Below are positions 61,481 to 64,000 of a stretch of 64,000 bases of DNA, piece after piece. The notes beneath the pieces are model-generated. The model was not told the DNA's origin. It ran no database searches and saw only the letters and a list, made by a program, of their open reading frames with translations. Source of the DNA: Nannochloropsis oceanica (Eukaryota; Sar; Eustigmatophyceae; Eustigmatales; Monodopsidaceae); contig CP038112.1 of NCBI GenBank assembly GCA_004519485.1, positions 248,001 to 312,000 on the forward strand, written 5' to 3'. The position numbers were made by a program, and so were the translations under genes. Within the stretch, counting starts at the first letter, position 1. Each line of letters starts with the position of its first letter.

Positions 61481-63706
61481 CTACAACTTATCTGCCAGCC
61501 GGCCGCCACTGCTTTTCTTTTTGTGCTTACGATGTGACGATGACGAGCCTTCTGACTTGCTTTTGTCTTGATGCCGGTGTTTTCGCCGCTCCCCCCCCTC
61601 GATTGCCTCCCCGACCTCTTCACCTCCTGGCCGCACTACCTCTCCCAATTCTTGCATGGTTGCAGCGATGGCAGCCCGTGCCGCCTCACTCAACACAACG
61701 TTGGTCTTGGAGGTGGTTGCAGAAGTCAATGAAGCATCAGTTCCAGCAGTGGCGGAAGAATTCAAGGGTGTCTTGCTGCTCCTGTTGGTACTACAACCCA
61801 TGCCCATGACACCTATGCCGCATTCCTCCTCCTCCTCGTCCCAAGACAGATCGCCCACAAAAGAATTATTTGGAAGGCCTGCCGGCACATCAAACTCATC
61901 GTCTTCTTTAGGCTCCTTCTCTGCATTCTCCTCGTCCTTCTTCCCCCTTCTCCCTGTAGCACTGGACAACATATTGACTTGCTCTGGGACGCTGGTCGAA
62001 GGAGACAAAGATTGGGATGAGAGTGTCACAGGCCTTAGGCCTACATAGCGTTGTTCCCCGATTTCAGCCACGACCGCATCCTGCCCTTCGACTTCCTCCT
62101 CCTCGTCCTCACCGTCGCTCCCATATCCTGCACCATTGCCCACCGCTATGCCAGCTGCGCGGCGCTCCGCTTTGCTGAGCGACCCAAGCGAACCCGGCTT
62201 CAAGCAAGACGTCAAGCTCAACCGTCGTCCCTCCGCCTCTTTTTGCTCCTCGTCTAGTGCACCCTCTTCCTCGGTTCCCTCCCCGTCGGCTAGAAAGAGG
62301 TCAAGCTCACTCTGCTCGTTAGGTTGAAATTTGAAGTCGTCCACGTCCGCCAGTGGTATTGGCGGCTGCTGCTGCTGCCGCTGCTGTGGCCGTGCAGACG
62401 TCGATGCGGGACCTCCTCGAAGTATATTTTGATGCTTGGCTGTCCTGGGAAAGGACGTGGTATTGTTGTCGGTGGTGGTGATGGCTGAAAAGGAGGAGGA
62501 GGAGGGGGAGGAGGAGGAGGAGGAGGAGGAAGAAGAAGAAGAAGAAGAAGAAGAAGAGAAAGGGGAAGTCTTGTGCTCTTCCACGCCACCACCGCCAATG
62601 GAGCGTGTGATGAGCATCGGCGCCTTTATTGGCGCCTTGGCAACCTGCAGCTTTGCTTGTCTTTCTTCTTTATCATGCTGATGGTGGTGGTAGTGCTGCT
62701 GCTGCTTCTTCCCCTGCCCAACTCCGCCCTCCTTTTCCTTCTTCCCAAAAGTGGCTATATATGCCCCCCAGGATTCACGCGTCATGGCATCTTCCACCTC
62801 TCGCGTCGCCTCGCCCAGCTCCCGTCTCGTCTGTTCCATCTGTCGACGGAGCCCCTCTTCTTTCATGACGATAAAAGGGAGATTGATGTAAGCGTGGAGG
62901 ATCGTCAGCCCGAAGCAGTTTTGCATCGAGCAGGCAAAAGAATGGCAGATCCGTCTCTTCGCTCGTTCCTCCCGGGCCATTGCCTGCAGTGTCTCCAGAT
63001 GCACGTGTACGGGCCGGTGTAGATTCGTAGATCGTCGTACCCTTTCTTGGGCTTCTGCGATATCTTGCTTGTCCTCACCGGCAGGTTGCAAGTCTCGAAA
63101 GTTGAGAAGAAGAAGAACAGGGATATGGGAGGGCACCTCGGCAAGCTGCTTTTGTATATAGCTCAAGGCCGTGGCCGAGAATGGATTGATGAGAAAGAGG
63201 CCGCCATGCGCGCCTTTCCACACATCCAAGATCGTGGCATCGAGGACGCCAAAAGAATGACTGCCCGAGCCACTAGCGCGGTGTATTTGAGCGGGGAGGT
63301 CTAGAGGAATGCCTGCGAGTGCGTCCGGCGCTACTCCGCCACCACCGCAGCTTCCCGTCTTGTCCCCATCACTGCTACCACGTCGACCTAAGCCCTTGTC
63401 CACCACGTCCCATACTTCCACTTTGACAATCTCGCCTTCTTCCTTGGCACTCCAGCTGATGGTGGCTGTCTGAATCTCGGGCGTCGGCTCGTACGACGAT
63501 GTGAAAGATTGGCCTTTGAGCCGGCTCAGCAAGGCACTTTTACCGCTCCCCCGCTCCCCTTTCAACACAAGCTTTAGATTGTGGGCAATGCCTTTGCCTA
63601 GCTTTTTTTGGAGGTCCCCATCCATCCGTCGGATTGCCTTTCTCCTTTCATCCTCGGTTGCAGCACTTGTAGAAGAAGTTCCAGCGAAGCTCACTTCGTT
63701 ACCCAT
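61481..63706 (-). CDS. RABL6: RABL6/Parf-type large Rab-like GTPase
   Basis: Single exon, 741 residues from the ATG at 63706 (MGNEVS, a likely N-myristoylation site). The G domain spans about residues 40-285: the family's QKKLGKGIAHNLKLVLKGERGSGKSALLSRLKGQSF with P-loop GERGSGKS, then SYEPTPEIQTATISWS, VKVEVWDVVDKGLG in place of the switch II DxxG, VLLLLNFRDL as the NKxD-equivalent (reads NFRD) and CFGLTILHAYINLPF. These are the RABL6 hallmarks, including the degenerate NKxD. An acidic, Ser/Gly-rich half follows, with a Glu/Lys coiled stretch, His-rich and poly-Ser/poly-Glu runs and FDVPAGLPNNSFVGDLSWDEEEE near residue 640, and a basic KKKSSGGRLADKL end. RABL6 binds ARF and affects cell-cycle control in animals; an algal role is unknown. 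Confidence 0.88.
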   Translation of the reverse strand: MGNEVSFAGTSSTSAATEDERRKAIRRMDGDLQKKLGKGIAHNLKLVLKGERGSGKSALLSRLKGQSFTSSYEPTPEIQTATISWSAKEEGEIVKVEVWDVVDKGLGRRGSSDGDKTGSCGGGGVAPDALAGIPLDLPAQIHRASGSGSHSFGVLDATILDVWKGAHGGLFLINPFSATALSYIQKQLAEVPSHIPVLLLLNFRDLQPAGEDKQDIAEAQERVRRSTNLHRPVHVHLETLQAMAREERAKRRICHSFACSMQNCFGLTILHAYINLPFIVMKEEGLRRQMEQTRRELGEATREVEDAMTRESWGAYIATFGKKEKEGGVGQGKKQQQHYHHHQHDKEERQAKLQVAKAPIKAPMLITRSIGGGGVEEHKTSPFSSSSSSSSSSSSSSSSSPSSSSFSAITTTDNNTTSFPRTAKHQNILRGGPASTSARPQQRQQQQPPIPLADVDDFKFQPNEQSELDLFLADGEGTEEEGALDEEQKEAEGRRLSLTSCLKPGSLGSLSKAERRAAGIAVGNGAGYGSDGEDEEEEVEGQDAVVAEIGEQRYVGLRPVTLSSQSLSPSTSVPEQVNMLSSATGRRGKKDEENAEKEPKEDDEFDVPAGLPNNSFVGDLSWDEEEEECGIGVMGMGCSTNRSSKTPLNSSATAGTDASLTSATTSKTNVVLSEAARAAIAATMQELGEVVRPGGEEVGEAIEGGERRKHRHQDKSKSEGSSSSHRKHKKKSSGGRLADKL

Positions 63707-64000
63707 GATCGATGGCACGCTGCGTGGCTAGCCAGGCGCCGAAACTAGAACTTGTGCCGATTTCCGTGGCCTGTAGAGGGCGTATACGCGTTTTGATGTT
63801 GAGAAGGGAGTGATGCATAGTTGGTGTTACGGAAGAAAGTGATCAGCAGATGACGCAACTCACTTTCCAACAGCTATGAAGTCCGTTACGCAATAATGGT
63901 ATTTCTAGTGTTATCACCATCCAGCACACGCTACGAATCTGTAAACACAGGCCCGGGCCGAGTTAAGGGAGCTGCAATAGGCGAGGATTACATGTATAGA
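63707..64000. other. Intergenic, upstream of RABL6
   Basis: The last 294 bases of the window. They should hold the RABL6 promoter. No gene or repeat seen. Confidence 0.5.

Overview
This window looks like nuclear DNA of a compact-genome stramenopile alga. A Nannochloropsis/Microchloropsis-type eustigmatophyte is my best inference. The reasons are: about 24 protein genes in 64 kb; short GT-AG introns or none; G/C-rich third codon positions; many in-frame trinucleotide tracts (Gln, Gly, Ser, Glu, Ala); a plastid-type leader with Phe just after an Ala-ending signal peptide on the methyltransferase at 19451; and a chloroplast-sensor-kinase-like protein at the left edge. I see no transposon, virus-derived element, CRISPR array, rRNA or credible tRNA.

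Layout from left to right: the 3' part of a chloroplast-sensor-kinase-like gene (+), cohesion loader DCC1 (+), repair nuclease XPF (-), a transportin-3/importin-13-like karyopherin whose frame is broken several times (-), a Golgi-type Ca/Mn ATPase (+), a bZIP factor (-), a plastid methyltransferase (+), a coiled-coil protein (-), splicing factor SPF27/BCAS2 (+), a PHO80-like cyclin (+), a ferredoxin/metallo-beta-lactamase fusion (+), CWF19L1 (-), tRNA deaminase ADAT2 (+), a dysferlin-domain SNARE-like protein (-), Mediator MED6 (+), an orphan (+), an RPA-interacting protein (-), transketolase (-), TRAPPC4 (+), a FYVE-lipase-FYVE protein (-), an AMSH-type deubiquitinase (-), a BolA protein (+), an alpha/beta hydrolase (-), NPRL3 (-) and RABL6 (-).

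The genes are unrelated housekeeping and regulatory genes, not an operon-like system. Seven neighbouring pairs are divergent with short shared upstream regions of roughly 320-640 bp (karyopherin/ATPase, coiled-coil/SPF27, CWF19L1/ADAT2, SNARE/MED6, transketolase/TRAPPC4, AMSH/BolA), plus bZIP/methyltransferase at 1.6 kb. Functional themes recur: DNA replication and repair (DCC1, XPF, RPAIN), splicing (SPF27, CWF19L1), transcription (MED6, bZIP, cyclin), and endomembrane traffic or signalling (TRAPPC4, SNARE, AMSH, FYVE-lipase, NPRL3, RABL6).

I found no clearly new multi-gene system. The most unusual items are two domain architectures (dysferlin fold plus SNARE helix; FYVE-lipase-FYVE), a 75-bp upstream duplicate of the NPRL3 start region, an unidentified exon-like remnant behind transketolase, and the broken karyopherin frame. 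Gene models were spliced by eye; exon boundaries are given so they can be tested with RNA reads.
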